Of a DNA stretch of 64,000 bases, positions 1 to 12,198 are shown one piece after another. Under the pieces are notes generated by a model that did no database searches, was not told where the DNA came from, and worked only from the letters and a program-made list of their open reading frames with translations. This DNA is from Yponomeuta sedellus (Eukaryota; Arthropoda; Insecta; Lepidoptera; Yponomeutidae): positions 10,899,473 to 10,963,472 of the forward strand of contig OW203724.1 of assembly GCA_934045075.1 (NCBI GenBank), in the 5' to 3' direction. The first letter of the stretch is position 1. Each line of letters opens with the position of its first letter. Both the position numbers and the translations under genes were made by a program.

Positions 1-310
1 GGGTTAGTGCATTAAAAATAAAAATAGTATAATCATGTGGGTACAGCGATATCATTTCGATGTAAAACCCTAACTGCAAAGGTTAGCTGGTACTCGGGGC
101 TGTAAGTAATGCAATCTACTTCAGCCAGATGTCGCTGCCTGTACGTAATACAGAGAATAGTGTAAAGAGTTTCGAAATTTCACTGATGCCGGTGAGTCGC
201 CCATTAGCTCAGTTGGAAAGAGCACTGGCACGGATAGCCAGAGGTCGCGGGTTCGAATCCCGGCATGGGTGGAATTTTAAGCCTCTAAATAGGTTTTTAA
301 AATATATAAT
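1..310 (+). repeat. tRNA-bearing 308-bp repeat unit, cut by the window edge
   Basis: This is one unit of a family found again at 17801-18053, 52582-52707, 56867-57060 and 59157-60392. It starts in the shared segment GGGTTAGTGCATTAAAAAT and ends at the shared edge AGCCTCTAAATAGGTTTTTA. Positions 198-271 look like a tRNA: paired acceptor ends, a D-arm GCTC/GAGC, an anticodon-type stem CTGGC/GCCAG with a loop reading GGA, and a B-box-like GGTTCGAATCC. Extra and unpaired bases argue against a working tRNA. Read on the minus strand, the right edge equals the constant 5' end of the other copies, so this is probably the start of an element running left out of the window. Confidence 0.85.
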
Positions 311-2674
311 GGAATAAACACAAGAAATAAAAAAAACTTCTTTACTAATTTATTAATTTAACGCCCATCCCTATCGCCCAAAAATAAAAAACAAACTTGT
401 TACTGTGATTAAATTGATTATACTCATGATTTACTACTTTGAAACACTATTCTCAAATGATATTAAAGCTACGTTGCAATTCCAGTAGGTCATAGTTAAA
501 ATTCAAGGGAAAAAAACACTATAAAGTACACAAAACTGAGTCTTACCGATGGAAGCTGATGGAGGTTGTTTTGTTTTCTCTTCTCCCGTATTGGTTTTAC
601 ATCCCAATATCACACACGCCATTCCGATGTATTACGTATAATCCATAGTACGAATATCCAATGAAATCCACATCAGATTGTCTTAAAACAACCCAAAAAA
701 CACACATTTTTTGGAGACGACGCACTCCAACATCTGTTGTCTAACACACTGCCAAATCGAAGGTACTTCTTGGCAGCCTACTACATGCTGTGATTTTCTA
801 AACATCTCTAATTCGGTAGCATAATGGTAAAAGTAACCAACTTGACAATCGAGGGTGGTACGTTTTGAATAATAAAACATCACAGTGCTATATTTTTCTC
901 TGTCCGTGGTTGGCGACGTTTCGATTTAACGAGACAAACATTTGTCAGGTGTTCATTTTATAACGCTCCTTCTAGGCTTTAGTTCTTATTCTGAGTCTAT
1001 GGCATGGAGGTAGAATAGTCTATGGTTTCTGTCCTTGTGTTGGTAGCCCTGAAGCGTCTTGATTAAGGTGACCAATCACAAAACATTCCGAATTTTGAAT
1101 TTGATCGAGGTGGGGATCTTGCCGCCGCCATATTGTGTTGGGCTGTGAGTGCTTGAAGTGAATAAATTATCCTAAATTGTAGTGTTAATTATTTGCGTCG
1201 AAATACATTTCGGATTTAAGGAATAGAAGGTAAAACTAAAATTAGTGCATGTTTTTGTCATGATCATGTTTAAATCTGTCCATATCCCTTTTTATTGTAG
1301 ATTCCGTACCGGCTAAACGAGATCAATGTTAGAAAGCTTCGGTGTAAGGTTCACAGATTTTTCACAAATAGGTATAATCATTGTGTACGCGGCACACCTA
1401 ACTGCCAAAGACCATTTGATTGATAAAAATTGGTAAATTTAAGTCTTAGAGCAACTAACCGGCATTCTATGATCTCTGATAGTTTTTTAAAAGTCACGAG
1501 AACAATGACTGGGGTAGGTAGACTAATTTTTTTTACATTCGATGTTCTTACTCTTGTAATCCAAAATAATTATTTACTGTTTGCAACGTACTTGTCTCGT
1601 ATTACGACTCCTATTAGCCTGGTTGGAGCTTACAATCGGTAAACATACAAATTATGTTCTTTGTGAATGTTGCGGCGATTGCGATGAATCATCGTACATG
1701 AGTAACTTGGGGAGGACTCGCTGTATGTCGAGGGTGTTTTATTATTTGTGATTCACCTCTCCCTTAATAATACTGAGAGTAAGTACCGAGGTTCCGTAAA
1801 ACTTATCTATTAACGTGTTTTTCCCGTTTATCAACTAAGTAAATATCGGTTAACTGCAGACAACAGCATAACAACCTTTACTCATGTGCACACTTCTCGG
1901 TTGCGGTACACATGACTGTAAAAAGTGCAATGGTTGACCTGGGGTCAATTATACATTCATACCTAATAGTTTTGGTGTTGATCTTCAAATCATTTAATGG
2001 TAAATACAAGTAGACTACATGGTCATGCCTCACGTCCGATCGATACTAGCATTGATGCAGCGAGTTAGCTTTATAAAACTGCCTATCTTAACTGTAGCAC
2101 ATTAGTGCTTCACTTTGATGTATCTAACTGTAAAACTCCAATTTTACCTATCATAACATTCATGCTTTCTTTCTTTAAGTTATAACTTCATATTCCAATT
2201 ATATATAACTTATTGCCACAATTGGATTGTGTCCAAAGTGTCAAATTATGTACATGTGGGACCATTTACAGTTAAGTTAAGTCACACAAGCCCATACAGT
2301 AGAGAAGTTCTTTAGTAGAGTTCCTGGGCTAGGACAGGACATCCTGTACTATGATAACCAGACTAGCTCACAAAAAAAGTCTCACCAAAACTAGAGTGTC
2401 ACCACAAGTCTTACAGAGTACCAAAAACAGAATTGTGCTACAATTGATAACCTGCTATAGGAGTCAACCCTTTGTCACCAATGCAGTACAACTGGTACAG
2501 GAAATGGTTAAAGCAATGAATCGATAAACAGCATTTTGAACCAAAGCGCTGAAAAGCTGAGGAACCTAAAGGTTTAATTGCTTATTTAGAATGACTTAAG
2601 TGTTTTCTGAAATTGTCAAAATGGTGTTGCTAAGAAAACATCTAAATTTAATTCCAATCCAATAAATCCATGTT
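311..2674. other. Non-coding, AT-rich, no gene seen
   Basis: I find no exon with splice signals and no open frame resembling a protein. A short GC-rich patch at about 1105-1150 contains GCCGCCATATTG at 1124-1135, which resembles a Pho/YY1-type site and might belong to a distant 5' untranslated exon or promoter, but nothing confirms that. Confidence 0.5.
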
Positions 2675-2766
2675 TGTGTACAATCCTGGAACCAGCAGTA
2701 ATAATCAAGCCAAAACCTATTGTGTACAATTCTGGGAACAGTAGTAATTTTCAAGCCAATGCCTAT
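2675..2766. repeat. 46-bp direct repeat, two diverged copies
   Basis: Copies at 2675-2720 and 2721-2766 both begin TGTGTACAAT and end in CCTAT. They differ at several positions, so this is an old tandem duplication. The second copy's CAAGCCA is followed at 2769 by an inverted TGGCTTGAAAATT. Confidence 0.7.
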
Positions 2767-2976
2767 CTGGCTTGAAAATTGCAACAGTAGTTGTTATTAA
2801 TATGTTAATAGTTACATTTGGCCAGATATTTTGTATGTGTAGTCATAATTAGCCAGTTTCACTTTGGATTGAGCCAAGTTAACTAACCACCCACTTCCCC
2901 ACTAAGCACTAATCAATCTAACTAAGTATATCTTCCTTCCTTCTAGCACATATTTCACAATTGGAAACTATGCCTA

Positions 2977-3030
2977 GAGTTTACTATGATGAATCCAAGG
3001 TGAGCACCTTGGATTCATCATAGTAAACTC
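2977..3030. repeat. Perfect hairpin, 26-bp arms
   Basis: Arms 2977-3002 and 3005-3030 are exact reverse complements separated by AG. The arm begins GAGTTTACTATGATGAATCC. No target duplication is obvious. Confidence 0.85.
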
Positions 3031-3053
3031 AAGCGGTCTAATTTATAAAAAAA

Positions 3054-3105
3054 GAACATGATTCCTTGAAACAGCTAGAAAACGAACATGATTCCTTGAA
3101 ACAGC
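3054..3105. repeat. 22-bp direct repeat at 30-bp spacing
   Basis: GAACATGATTCCTTGAAACA plus GC occurs at 3054-3075 and 3084-3105 without a mismatch. Confidence 0.8.
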
Positions 3106-3860
3106 CTGCAAATACAGTTATAATAGTATGTGGAAAAGAAAGACTTCCCCACAGATAATTTTAACTGCATTCGACTGCATAGTGATATAGAAGAATTGTG
3201 TTGTATTTATGAAAGTGCTAATCTTTGCCAAATAGTAGTAGAAGGTAGGTTAATAGTAATATGAGGTAGGTATGTTAGCAAGTTGCTAGCATTTGAAAAG
3301 AACCAATCTTGGGTGAGAGTTAATACCTGTAATAACTCAGTCGCTATTGTAAACAGAACAGCCTAATCCTAAAAATATGCAATTTTTGAAACAATGAAGT
3401 AGAGTTAGTAATTTATAAAAACTTATTCTATGACTCAAATCAACAGTAAACATTTTTGGTAGTGACACTGTTTGATAGATAATGCTATAACCATATGTGT
3501 GAAGTACAGAGAGTTCTTCTATGTAGTTCAACGATTTACCGGAAGCAGTAGTGGTTCAGCGCGTAAACGAAAGTTAACAACATTATAATAATTTTATTTC
3601 GAAAAATATCTATCTGTTAAATGACTTTAAGAACAGTTGTTGAAAAACACAAATGAGGAAATAATGCATTTTAGAGTTCATTATCATATCACACTCCCCA
3701 TTAATAAATACCTACCTATCCATTAACTATTGAGATTTGTTGACAATACCAGAGTTCAATAAGGTACATGGCATTGTTATCAATTCCCGATAGCCGAATC
3801 ATAATGGACGACCCTTCCTACCCGTAGAATAATTATGTCTTCGCGCTAGATAACTTTAAA

Positions 3861-4203
3861 GGCCTGCGCAGACGATCGTAAAAAATGTCCTCCGAGCACT
3901 TGTCACGGACTCAACGCCTACGGTGTGCGGTCATTTGTTCCCCGGAAATTGAGTGAAGCGTATGCTATGGAAACAAATATTCTGATTTACATTATCTTGT
4001 AATTTACATGAAGTTGAAAAAGAAAAACGCTAGAAACACCGATCTTTTGTCCAGTCCGGTCTCTTGATGTCCTCGGTAACTTGAGGGACTTTTTGTACGG
4101 GGTACTTTTAGTCCTTCGTGTGCGTTATTCCATACAATTTACAAGAGATGTACATCGACGGACAAAAAAGTACCCGGGGGATAGTCCCTCGTCTGCGCAG
4201 GCC
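3861..4203. mobile_element. MITE with GGCCTGCGCAGACGA terminal inverted repeats
   Basis: The left end GGCCTGCGCAGACGA (3861-3875) is repeated inverted at 4189-4203. TTAA lies next to both ends, with one extra A on the left, which suggests a TTA-type duplication as in PIF/Harbinger elements. About 340 bp, with no coding capacity. The superfamily call is inference from the GG start and TTA flank. Confidence 0.65.
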
Positions 4204-6035
4204 TTAACCAACGTAGGTACGTAAACACGTTCCCCCGTCGGCAGCACGTAAATCGTTACATGAGGCTGTATAATGATGCAGCCGACAGCTGATGAACATT
4301 TACGTTGAAAACTGAATGCCCGATTCTCATACGATAGCCATAGCTGCACGACATCGTCGGACTGGTATTTTCATACAATATTTAGATGTATGAATTTTTG
4401 AAACAGGTCAATAGAGTTCTTACTTACCGAAGATTTTACTTAGAGGTAGCGCAAACCCAAGAATACTCTATATATTTTAATATATTTTATTTATATCTGA
4501 ATATTCGGCCAAGTGCATGTTGAATGGTAGCTCTAAATTTTGAACATAGTGGGAGAGGGTCTGTGTAGATAATTAGAAATTCGTAGGGCTCGAGGCAGAT
4601 CCACCAAAAATCCAAGATTAATAATGGCTAGAAGTCTGATAGAAGACCAGCTGGTCCTTTTGTCGTACTTGCTAAGGAGAATGGTCTTGGTTCCGCCCTT
4701 GCCGTCCCACGGCGGATCTTATTGCACACCGCTTAAGTCCTATTATACCACAAACAAGGGTAACCGACGCGTCGGCGAGATTCACTAGTAACCGCACAGC
4801 ACGTAAGAACGTAATGCCAACGCATGCCTGGTGGCACATCTGCGTCTAGGATATCGAAGATTAAATAACCTACTTGCGGTCGTGATCCGCAACTGAACGA
4901 CATCCATATTCTACTTGGTAAGATTGTATTGAATCTCTTCTATTACACCACCAAACACGTTTGTGTAATATGCAATCTGTCTCTATACACAAATAGATTC
5001 TTGGACACGTAAACCTGCTTGTGATCAGAGTCCTCGTCGTACCCTAAGTTTTTGAACGAGACTACTGCATAACGATTTGCTAAGAGACTCGTTAGTATTT
5101 ACATTATTACTGTAACGAATTCTGATTTAATAAAAAATCAATTGGATACTTCCGGTAAGCAGAACAATGTTCGGTTTCGTACTAGAAGTCGAGGACACGT
5201 GGCATTTGAAGCGCACCATGCTCTAACGTTCACTATCCTATCGGTGCTGGCCTTGAATACATTCGAGTCAAGGCCAGAGGTACGCTTCGAATCTTATTTA
5301 AATCGACGTTATACCAGCCAGCGTTTGTGCCTCCCATTGTGTGCTCCGTAGACATTAATTCGGGTTGGCTGCTTGGGTCCAAAAAACTGGCGGCGAAACA
5401 CGTAGTGGGGATAAAAGCGGTCAATCACCCCAATATCATATACATGTCATGTTTGAAATTACTTAAGTTCTCTACTCGAGCACAGTTGTTAGTAAAGTAA
5501 TAGTCAGGTACTTAATTTATTCTTACCACTTTAAGCATTTGTATCAATTTTATGAAGTTGGGGACTATAATTTCAGACCTTACGAATATGTCGTGCTTGA
5601 AATTAGTCTCCAAATTGGGCGGTTGTAGCACATTTGAGTTCAATACATAAACTTAATTCCTTAAATAATGCAATTTTTAATACAACATTCTGTAGGGTGT
5701 AACCGCGTATAATTCCATCCGAAATGCAAGATACTCGTCAATAGGTACGGACAACTTTTGCAATGGGGACGGCTTCAAAATCGCGAAAAACTTATCAGCG
5801 CCCAGTGTCATAGATGGCTCGACCATGGCTATTTAAAAAAAAGCGATATAACCTTGATTTTGTAAAAAGCTTGTCAAAGTCGATTCCTAATATCTTAAAT
5901 TTGTCGAACCAATGGTTTGAACGTGGCCCATAAAATCGAAACGCGGCCACAGAAATCTTTAAAACTAAGCGCTGCCGTCTTGAAATGTAGGTAAGCAACA
6001 GATTTAATTTGCATTTTTTTTAAATATAGTAATAA
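4204..6035. other. Non-coding, no gene seen
   Basis: Moderately AT-rich sequence with only short unrelated open frames. No splice-bounded exon or recognisable domain was found. Confidence 0.5.
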
Positions 6036-7309
6036 TCCTACGTTTATATACATATGACATTGGCGTTTGTATGAGGGAACAACAAGACGTATTTTTTTTA
6101 AATATAATATTTTTAATTTATCAGTGTGTATCATTGCTATCTATGCACTTTTGCCATTTCATAGGTAGTTCATACATCCCTTTACTAAAAAAAAAAAACA
6201 TTCATTCGGACGGGAATCAATAAACATTTTGAAGGCGGTTTGGACAGCCCCATCGGAGTTGGATTTATTCTCTTGCAAGAAGTTATCCAAATTTCGAAAA
6301 AATTTAAATGTTAAAGGGTCCGAAGAGTACGGTGGATGTCTTAGACATTACAATAATTGAAGCTCCTCTAATTTGGTAGCCGTCTGTTGTGCAGTGTGTC
6401 TAGACCACACACTGTCCTGAAGCAGCAGTGGCCTAGAGCCTGGATTGACTAGCCTCGGTTGTTTAGCAGTTAGCTCATCCATCATGGTTTGCAGTTGCTG
6501 ACAATAGACATCTGCCGTGATCGTCTGGCCAAATTTAAGAAGTCTATAGTAAACTACACCGGCACTGGTCCACCAAACGTTCACAAGTAATTTTTTTGGG
6601 TCAATTTTCACTTGGGGCATGATTTGGCTGGTTCGCCAGGGTTCAGCCATTGCGATGAGCGCTTCCGTTTATCGTACACTATCTAGTTTTTATCACAGGT
6701 AATGATTCGATTTAAAATCGCTTTATTATTGTGCCGGTTAAGTCGACGCGCGTTTCTTGATTTGCTTCCTTCAATTCGGTATCCTTTCAAGTTCTTTACC
6801 TTCTTAATTTGCTTCAAGTGGATTAAAACAGTTTTATCACTAACACCGTAGCTTGCAGCTAACTTGGAAGTGTTTTAAGATGTTCCGCTTCCACAATAGC
6901 CTTAAATTCTTCATTATCAACATTCGTCTCCGGCCGTCCACGGGGCTTGTTCTGCAGGTTGAAATTTCCAGAACGAACACGTTGGAACCAAAAACGCACT
7001 GTGTTTTCCTTCACGACATCGCCGCCGTACAACATCATTAAGCCTTCGAGCCGTGTCTGCAGCACTGGGGCCACGGTAGAACTCGTACTCGTAAATATCG
7101 CGATATTTCAAGTTCTCCATTGTGTGCGATGAGCGACGCCAAAGAGTTAAATGAGCAAAAAAAACAAATGAATTATTGTTTTCGAAGCTCAAATATGTCA
7201 GCTAAATATATTTATAAAATTTTAATTTAAAATTCTTAATCAAAGAGGAGATATTTCAGATCAAAGTGGCAACTTCGACGAAACGCCAATTTCGTATGTA
7301 AGGACCTAA
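6036..7309 (-). mobile_element. Mariner element, cecropia-type, near full length
   Basis: About 1.27 kb, the usual length of a mariner. On the minus strand the 5' end at 7309 reads TTAGGTCCTTACATACG and is followed outward by TA. The other end near 6036-6065 keeps CATATGACATTGGCGTTTG, an eroded match. The decayed transposase lies between them on the same strand. The inverted end sequence and protein resemblance place it with the cecropia (Hsmar1-like) mariners common in moths. Confidence 0.8.
6121..7120 (-). pseudogene. Decayed mariner transposase
   Basis: The start is taken at 7120 (MENLKYRDIYEYEFYRG), giving the N-terminal helix-turn-helix region. After about 30 residues the frame shifts and continues with WFQRVRSGNFNLQNKPRGRP, the typical linker motif. 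A later frame (6348-6650) has VWWTSAGVVYYRLLKFGQT and LLLQDS, where the D would be the second catalytic aspartate and the usual following N is S. The end at 6121 reads WQKCIDSNDTH then stop, matching the mariner C-terminus. Several frameshifts make it non-functional. Confidence 0.85.
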
Positions 7310-8269
7310 TATTCAGGAGTTTTCACACAAAAACCCCTTGGCCGCGCAGTCTAATACCCCATAAATTAATTGATTATGCTGTTTCAAACACCAGCTAAGA
7401 GCACAACTTCACGATGAAAGATTTATCCCATTATAGGCTAGCGCCCGATAGTGGGATATTTTTTTTATCTAGACGTTGTGCTCCCCTAGCTGGAGCTGGA
7501 CAAATTTTTATCTTTTAACACATTTAAGTCAAAACTCTAACTCTCGGTATAGTGTTTAATTATTAGATAACCTAGATTGCCTATTTAGTTTTTGAACATT
7601 TGCCGAAATTAACGATAATCGTTAGGGTTTCGAGTGCATTCTAAGGAAAGTACAGTTGGCTTATTTTAAAAATAGTCAGTTATTTTACCGAGTTGGAAAT
7701 CCAACTCTCGTTTTTTGGGCTAAGGTCGATTTTCTGAATCACAGGCTTAGCGGTAGTTATTTCGGTTCGACCAGAGCGCTAGCAGAGATAAGGGCTTGCG
7801 CCCTGCGTGACTAATTTCACTTATTTATATTGTAGTGAGTAAACTGGGGAGATAATGAAAGATAACAACTGCAGCGCCCCAACCGAGGAATGCGGTCTAT
7901 TTAATGATCATTGTTGACCACTTAACTTCATAGCCTTCATAAACTCTCAATTTCGCTTTGGACGTTTGTCACGGACAGACGCATACTCTCTGTAACTTAT
8001 AATAACACCTATATAAATGTGACGTCTAATACATAATTTATTTAAGTGCAAGCAGTGTTTGAAAATATTGATATGCATTATAAAGTGACTTAGTTGGCTT
8101 CATACAACTACCACTCACGCATTTGACATCATTTTTAGATCAAGAGTAACGGTATGTATGTTTTCGCTTTAGAAGATTTTACTAGCAGTTTAGTAAAATA
8201 TATGGAAATATATACGTAGGTATTACGTTTATGGAAATAATATAGTTTATAAATTTGTATAATGTACTG
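7310..8269. other. Non-coding, small hairpin only
   Basis: A short imperfect hairpin sits at about 7427-7461 (TATCCCATTATAGG with a near-complement after it). No gene was recognised. Confidence 0.45.
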
Positions 8270-8640
8270 TATAGACTTTATCAACCCCACTGTCCCCACT
8301 GCTGGGGCACGGGTCTCTTCCTGCATCGCAGGAAGGTTAGGCCATACTCCACCACGGGGGTCAAGTCCGGGTTGGTGCAGGATTGTAAGACAGGCCTTAC
8401 TGTCAGAAGTTATCAAGCCGCCCATAAGGCCTCTGCTGACATGGCTTAACGACTGCCATTATATGACAGCCGGCACCAACGGCTTAACGTGTCTTGCGAA
8501 GCACGGAAGCGCTCGGAAAAATGCCACTAACGCTACTAACGGGACGCTCACCCATCCCGTACCTGACCGCGGCTGTTGTTGCTTAACCAAGTGATTGATT
8601 CCAATCAGTCGGTTCGCCTAGGCCACGAGCGCTTCTGTAC
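8270..8640 (-). repeat. Dispersed repeat, non-LTR-type tail
   Basis: Read on the minus strand, this contains GGAGTATGGCCTAACCTTCC and CCCCAGCAGTGGGGACA, a kind of 3' tail very common in Lepidoptera. The same motif occurs in the opposite orientation at 9018-9086. The open frames across it are by-products of its composition. Assignment to an RTE-like or other LINE clade is uncertain. Confidence 0.55.
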
Positions 8641-9017
8641 TGTATAGTAAATTAATTGAAAATACAAATCAACAATGTTTAATTATATTCTGATTCTCTT
8701 ATTCTTATCGATAAAGTTAATTACAAATGAAATGATATCGAGTAAATTATTGCTAAGTAAATGGTTATTTTAGAAGCCAATTTTGGTAAAGTTTCGCCAT
8801 GTCCGTCTGTCATGTGTCTGTCTGTCCGCGGCTTAGCTCAGAGACGATTAGGACTAGAAAGTTGAAATTTAGCATCTCCATGTCCGTCGTCTGTTAACTA
8901 AAAGCCAACTAACTACTAACAGTGTGCGTGGACCGTCACGCACTTATCCTGTTTTTTATGGAAGGATTGCGATGTTTTTCATAATTGCCGCTAGTGAACC
9001 TTATGGAAGCTCTTGTG

Positions 9018-9086
9018 TGTGGCCTAACCTTCCTGCAATGCAGGCAGAGACCCGTGCCCCAGCAGTAGGGACATACAAGGATTGAT
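9018..9086 (+). repeat. Second copy of the non-LTR-type tail
   Basis: GGCCTAACCTTCCTGCAATG and CCCCAGCAGTAGGGACATAC match the minus-strand copy at 8270-8345 in opposite orientation. Between the two copies, 8790-8880 (CTGTCTGTCCGCGGCTTAG) resembles another dispersed insect repeat. Confidence 0.5.
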
Positions 9087-9719
9087 ATCGAAACGTATCT
9101 AAAAACTTGATAAAAAGTTGGCTTGTTATTTGTTATCTAATGTCCTGTTCAATGTTAATTTTTTAATTAATTAATTGAACATACTCTAGCTATTTCAAAT
9201 TAATCAAGTTATTAACAACTTGAAGCCAGCTCGCTGCGTGCTATATTTGCGAGCTTTATTCTTGTGCGGGCGTCCTGACCCAGTGGCTCGCTCTCTATTC
9301 GAACACCGAGCCGAGTGAGTGGTACCTGGTACCCTATTTTTGTTACCTGTATAATACATTGAATATTTTTCCCCTTCGTTATAAACTACGACATTCCTGG
9401 CTTACTCTGTCTAATGCTGGACAATGGATAGGTGAAACTTAAGTAGAGTTTATGAGGATAAATAATTGTTTTTCCAGCATTTTACGATCATATACGATAA
9501 ATAATAAAAATCCAACATTACCTACAATTAGACAGTATTAACATTGAACTAAATTTGAAATAATTGCTTTAAATGAATGTTGACTCCATTTACTAAAATG
9601 CCTTTGAAGATAGCCTGTTGACTGATAACCATTTTCTTTGCAAGCGCCTGTGCATGGGAAAGTAATAAGTTTTTAGTGACTGGACGCATATCGAAGTCAC
9701 TTAGTTAATTACAAGCTGT

Positions 9720-9781
9720 CCGTACTAGTTATTGATTAGAATTAATAAGTAACTATTAATTCTAATCAATAACTAGTACGG
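9720..9781. repeat. Perfect hairpin, 28-bp arms
   Basis: Arms 9720-9747 and 9754-9781 are exact reverse complements with a 6-base loop (AGTAAC). The outer part of the arm is CCGTACTAGTTATTGATTAG. There is no mismatch, so the structure is young or maintained. Confidence 0.9.
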
Positions 9782-11445
9782 AAATGAAATACGTTTGGTT
9801 CTTGTTTTCCACCGTTCTTATATCTGTGATCTCGATATATACTGAAACCGTTAACACCGGATATAACTTTTTGTATACAGTTGAAACGTTAATGGAACCG
9901 ACAAGTGCAGTGCCATGAATACAAAACAGCCACTCATGTGATTCAAACAAAATTCAGACTTCAACTACCACATCGTCAGAGCCGGATTAAGTGTGGATGA
10001 CCTGGCACAACAAGATATGTAGGCTCATAATTACTTTTTGAACCAATTATCATTCGTTCAATTGGTTCAAATTGGTGGTACATTAGGTAGGATTTTAATT
10101 TATAACTTTGTTGAGGCCCTCTCATCTGGCAGCCTCGGTTGGCCTTCCCTTAATTTGGCGCTGCACGTCGTCGTAGGTACCCGGATAAGTTCAGTTAATT
10201 ATGAAGATCATTGGTATATCATTATCATCAGCGTTGCATCTAGGGTTAATTTTCAGACGGAGCTTAGGTCTTCAAAAACTATGGTCTATGAATGAAATCC
10301 ACAACTACAAATTTCCTGGGGTGGACATAAGTGAGACATTCTGGTGTGGGTACGACTCACTCGGCTCCCCACCTAACTACGCTAATAGAGAGAACTCTTC
10401 CTTTGTTATTTTATTAGTACATATTACTATTGCGGAGAGAATCCCAGTGAGTCATCTGCCGTCGGCTAAGTATGTACCTATCCCCGACACGAACAAAATT
10501 GCCGATGTTACTTTGCTCGTTGATTCACCTCTCACCTCTCACAAAAAGCGAGCTCCAACTGCGTCCAAGGCCATCGTACCGTTAATAACTTATTACCAGT
10601 CTACTTGCACCATGTACTGTATTGGAGCCGTGTTTGTGATTTTCGCAGGGGGTCGAAAATTTAATTGTATGAATGGCCCCATACAAATAATTTTCAAACT
10701 TGGTTGTCTTTAATGTATGTTTCAATTATCGTATTTTATACAAATGGGCACCCCCTATGATGTCCTTGCTTAGCATTCTGTAATTTCTACCTACAGTATG
10801 CCTGATGGATGGTATTGCTGGTAATTAATGTAATTTGGAGACAATTGTCAGCCATTCAGTATGGTTGATTTTTTACTTTACATTCGGCCCCGTGCACATC
10901 CGATTTGATTAGGACTAAAATTATTAATACATAATTTTATTCAAATTTCTAATTAAGTGATAATTAACAGGTAACAGGTAGTTCAAGTTAGTCTTAGTAT
11001 TCGATAGAGATTAATGGCGTAAGAAGTTTACATGTTAGTGTCCTCCGGGAGGCCAGCAGCAACTTTGGTGCTGCTGGCTTTCTAGAAAGAGATTCGCTGA
11101 TTGGAGTAACTTCATAGCACTGCTACGTACGTGACGCAATTATGAGTGACGAAGTGCATATTACGTTCTGTGGCGTAAACCACAGAACAAATTGACTAAA
11201 CTGAGTGTCCAATTTTTCTTAACAAAAACTAATGGACTTATCAGACACGATTCCTCAAATTCAAGCACTCTTTAGGGTATGTTTATTTTTTCGAGTGTTT
11301 TATGGAATTCTGTCTTCATAATAAGTCTTAAGTGTATGTTACCTTGAATGTATCCAAAGCTACCCCAATTATCCATGATTAGGAAAGTGACTGGTGAGCG
11401 AGCGATTAAAAACAAAAGTGGTCATAACAGCTCTGTATTGCACAG
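9782..11445. other. Non-coding sequence upstream of the first Akap200-like coding exon
   Basis: Contains small hairpins at about 10038-10072 (TTGAACCAATTAT and its complement) and 11052-11078 (GCCAGCAGCA/TGCTGCTGGC). A 170-codon open frame at 10201-10713 has no recognisable domain and is treated as chance. The 5' untranslated exons of the downstream gene must lie here or further left, but I cannot place them. Confidence 0.4.
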
Positions 11446-11638
11446 ATCGGCGAGCATGGGTGCTAAGCAGAGCAAGCGCTCCGTGGACATCAGCGGCAAG
11501 GAGGCGGAGGGCGCCAGTGAGGTGGCGGCGGCGGGCGCCGGCGGCGAGGGTCGCCTAGAGGCCATCGCCGACGCGGACTCGCTCAAGCCGCAGCTGAACG
11601 GCGACACCCAGCACATACAGCCGCCCGACGAGAAGACG
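11446..11638 (+). CDS. Akap200: Akap200-like gene, first coding exon (myristoylation-type N-terminus)
   Basis: A 3' splice site (TGTATTGCACAG) precedes 11446, and the ATG is at 11456-11458, so an upstream 5' untranslated exon is expected. The 61 codons start MGAKQSKRSVDISGKE; the MGxxxS start fits N-myristoylation and membrane targeting. In Drosophila, Akap200 is a membrane- and actin-associated anchor protein for PKA with a MARCKS-like domain, and this N-terminus resembles it. The rest is Ala/Gly/Glu rich and ends PPDEKT before the donor GTGAGA at 11639. The exon ends in phase 0. GC content is much higher than in the surrounding intron. The upstream in-frame extension to 11348 is rejected because the splice acceptor explains the exon edge. 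Confidence 0.82.
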
Positions 11639-11949
11639 GTGAGAATTTACTTGTCCACAGGCTACAGACATTTGTCTGTAGCGCAACACCAAGTACGTAA
11701 AATGGAAGGAGAATTATTTATCATACATGCAACGATTCTGGGAAGAAGGAGACCTGGGAAACCGAAGATATCACGGCTAGCATGGTGGATTCAACAGAGT
11801 ATCTGTGTCTCGTTTGTGTTGACATACCGGAGAAGCAAGCCAAATTGGTTGACAACTCCGGTAAGAGACTGCACATAACTTGTAAAATCTGCACAGTCTA
11901 TCAGCGTTTTTCGAGTGTTATAAGGAATCGCGTCTTTATTACATTACAA

Positions 11950-12198
11950 ATTTTATAAAGACCGCTAGGATTGATTTTGTGATTTGTTGTTTTCAAACAT
12001 TTAACATAACATTTACATACAGGCACATACATTGCTTCTGGCCCCACACTAGGATACCCTGTGTCGTGGGAACCAGAAACAACGACATCACAAACATGTA
12101 AACATCCAAGAGACCTGGTTTTTTTTGTCCCCAGCCGGGGTGAACCCGGGACCTCTTGCATGGTAGGCAGATGCGCTACCGCTATGCCACAGAGGTCG
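11950..12198 (-). repeat. tRNA-derived SINE
   Basis: On the minus strand the head at 12198 reads GACCTCTGTGGCATAGCGGT, an A-box-like region, followed by CCCGGGTTCACCCC, a B-box-like region. The body contains CACAGGGTATCCTAGTGTGG. Related sequence is at 14104-14345 on the plus strand, and a body fragment at 49335-49400. It lies in intron 1 of the Akap200-like gene. Confidence 0.7.

Noticed and set aside
1124..1135. Pho/YY1-type site as part of the Akap200 promoter
   Set aside because: A single motif match far from the first coding exon, with no supporting promoter or exon signal.
10201..10713. 170-codon plus-strand open frame
   Set aside because: No recognisable domain, no repeat relation and no splice context. 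A frame of this length can occur by chance in this much non-coding DNA.
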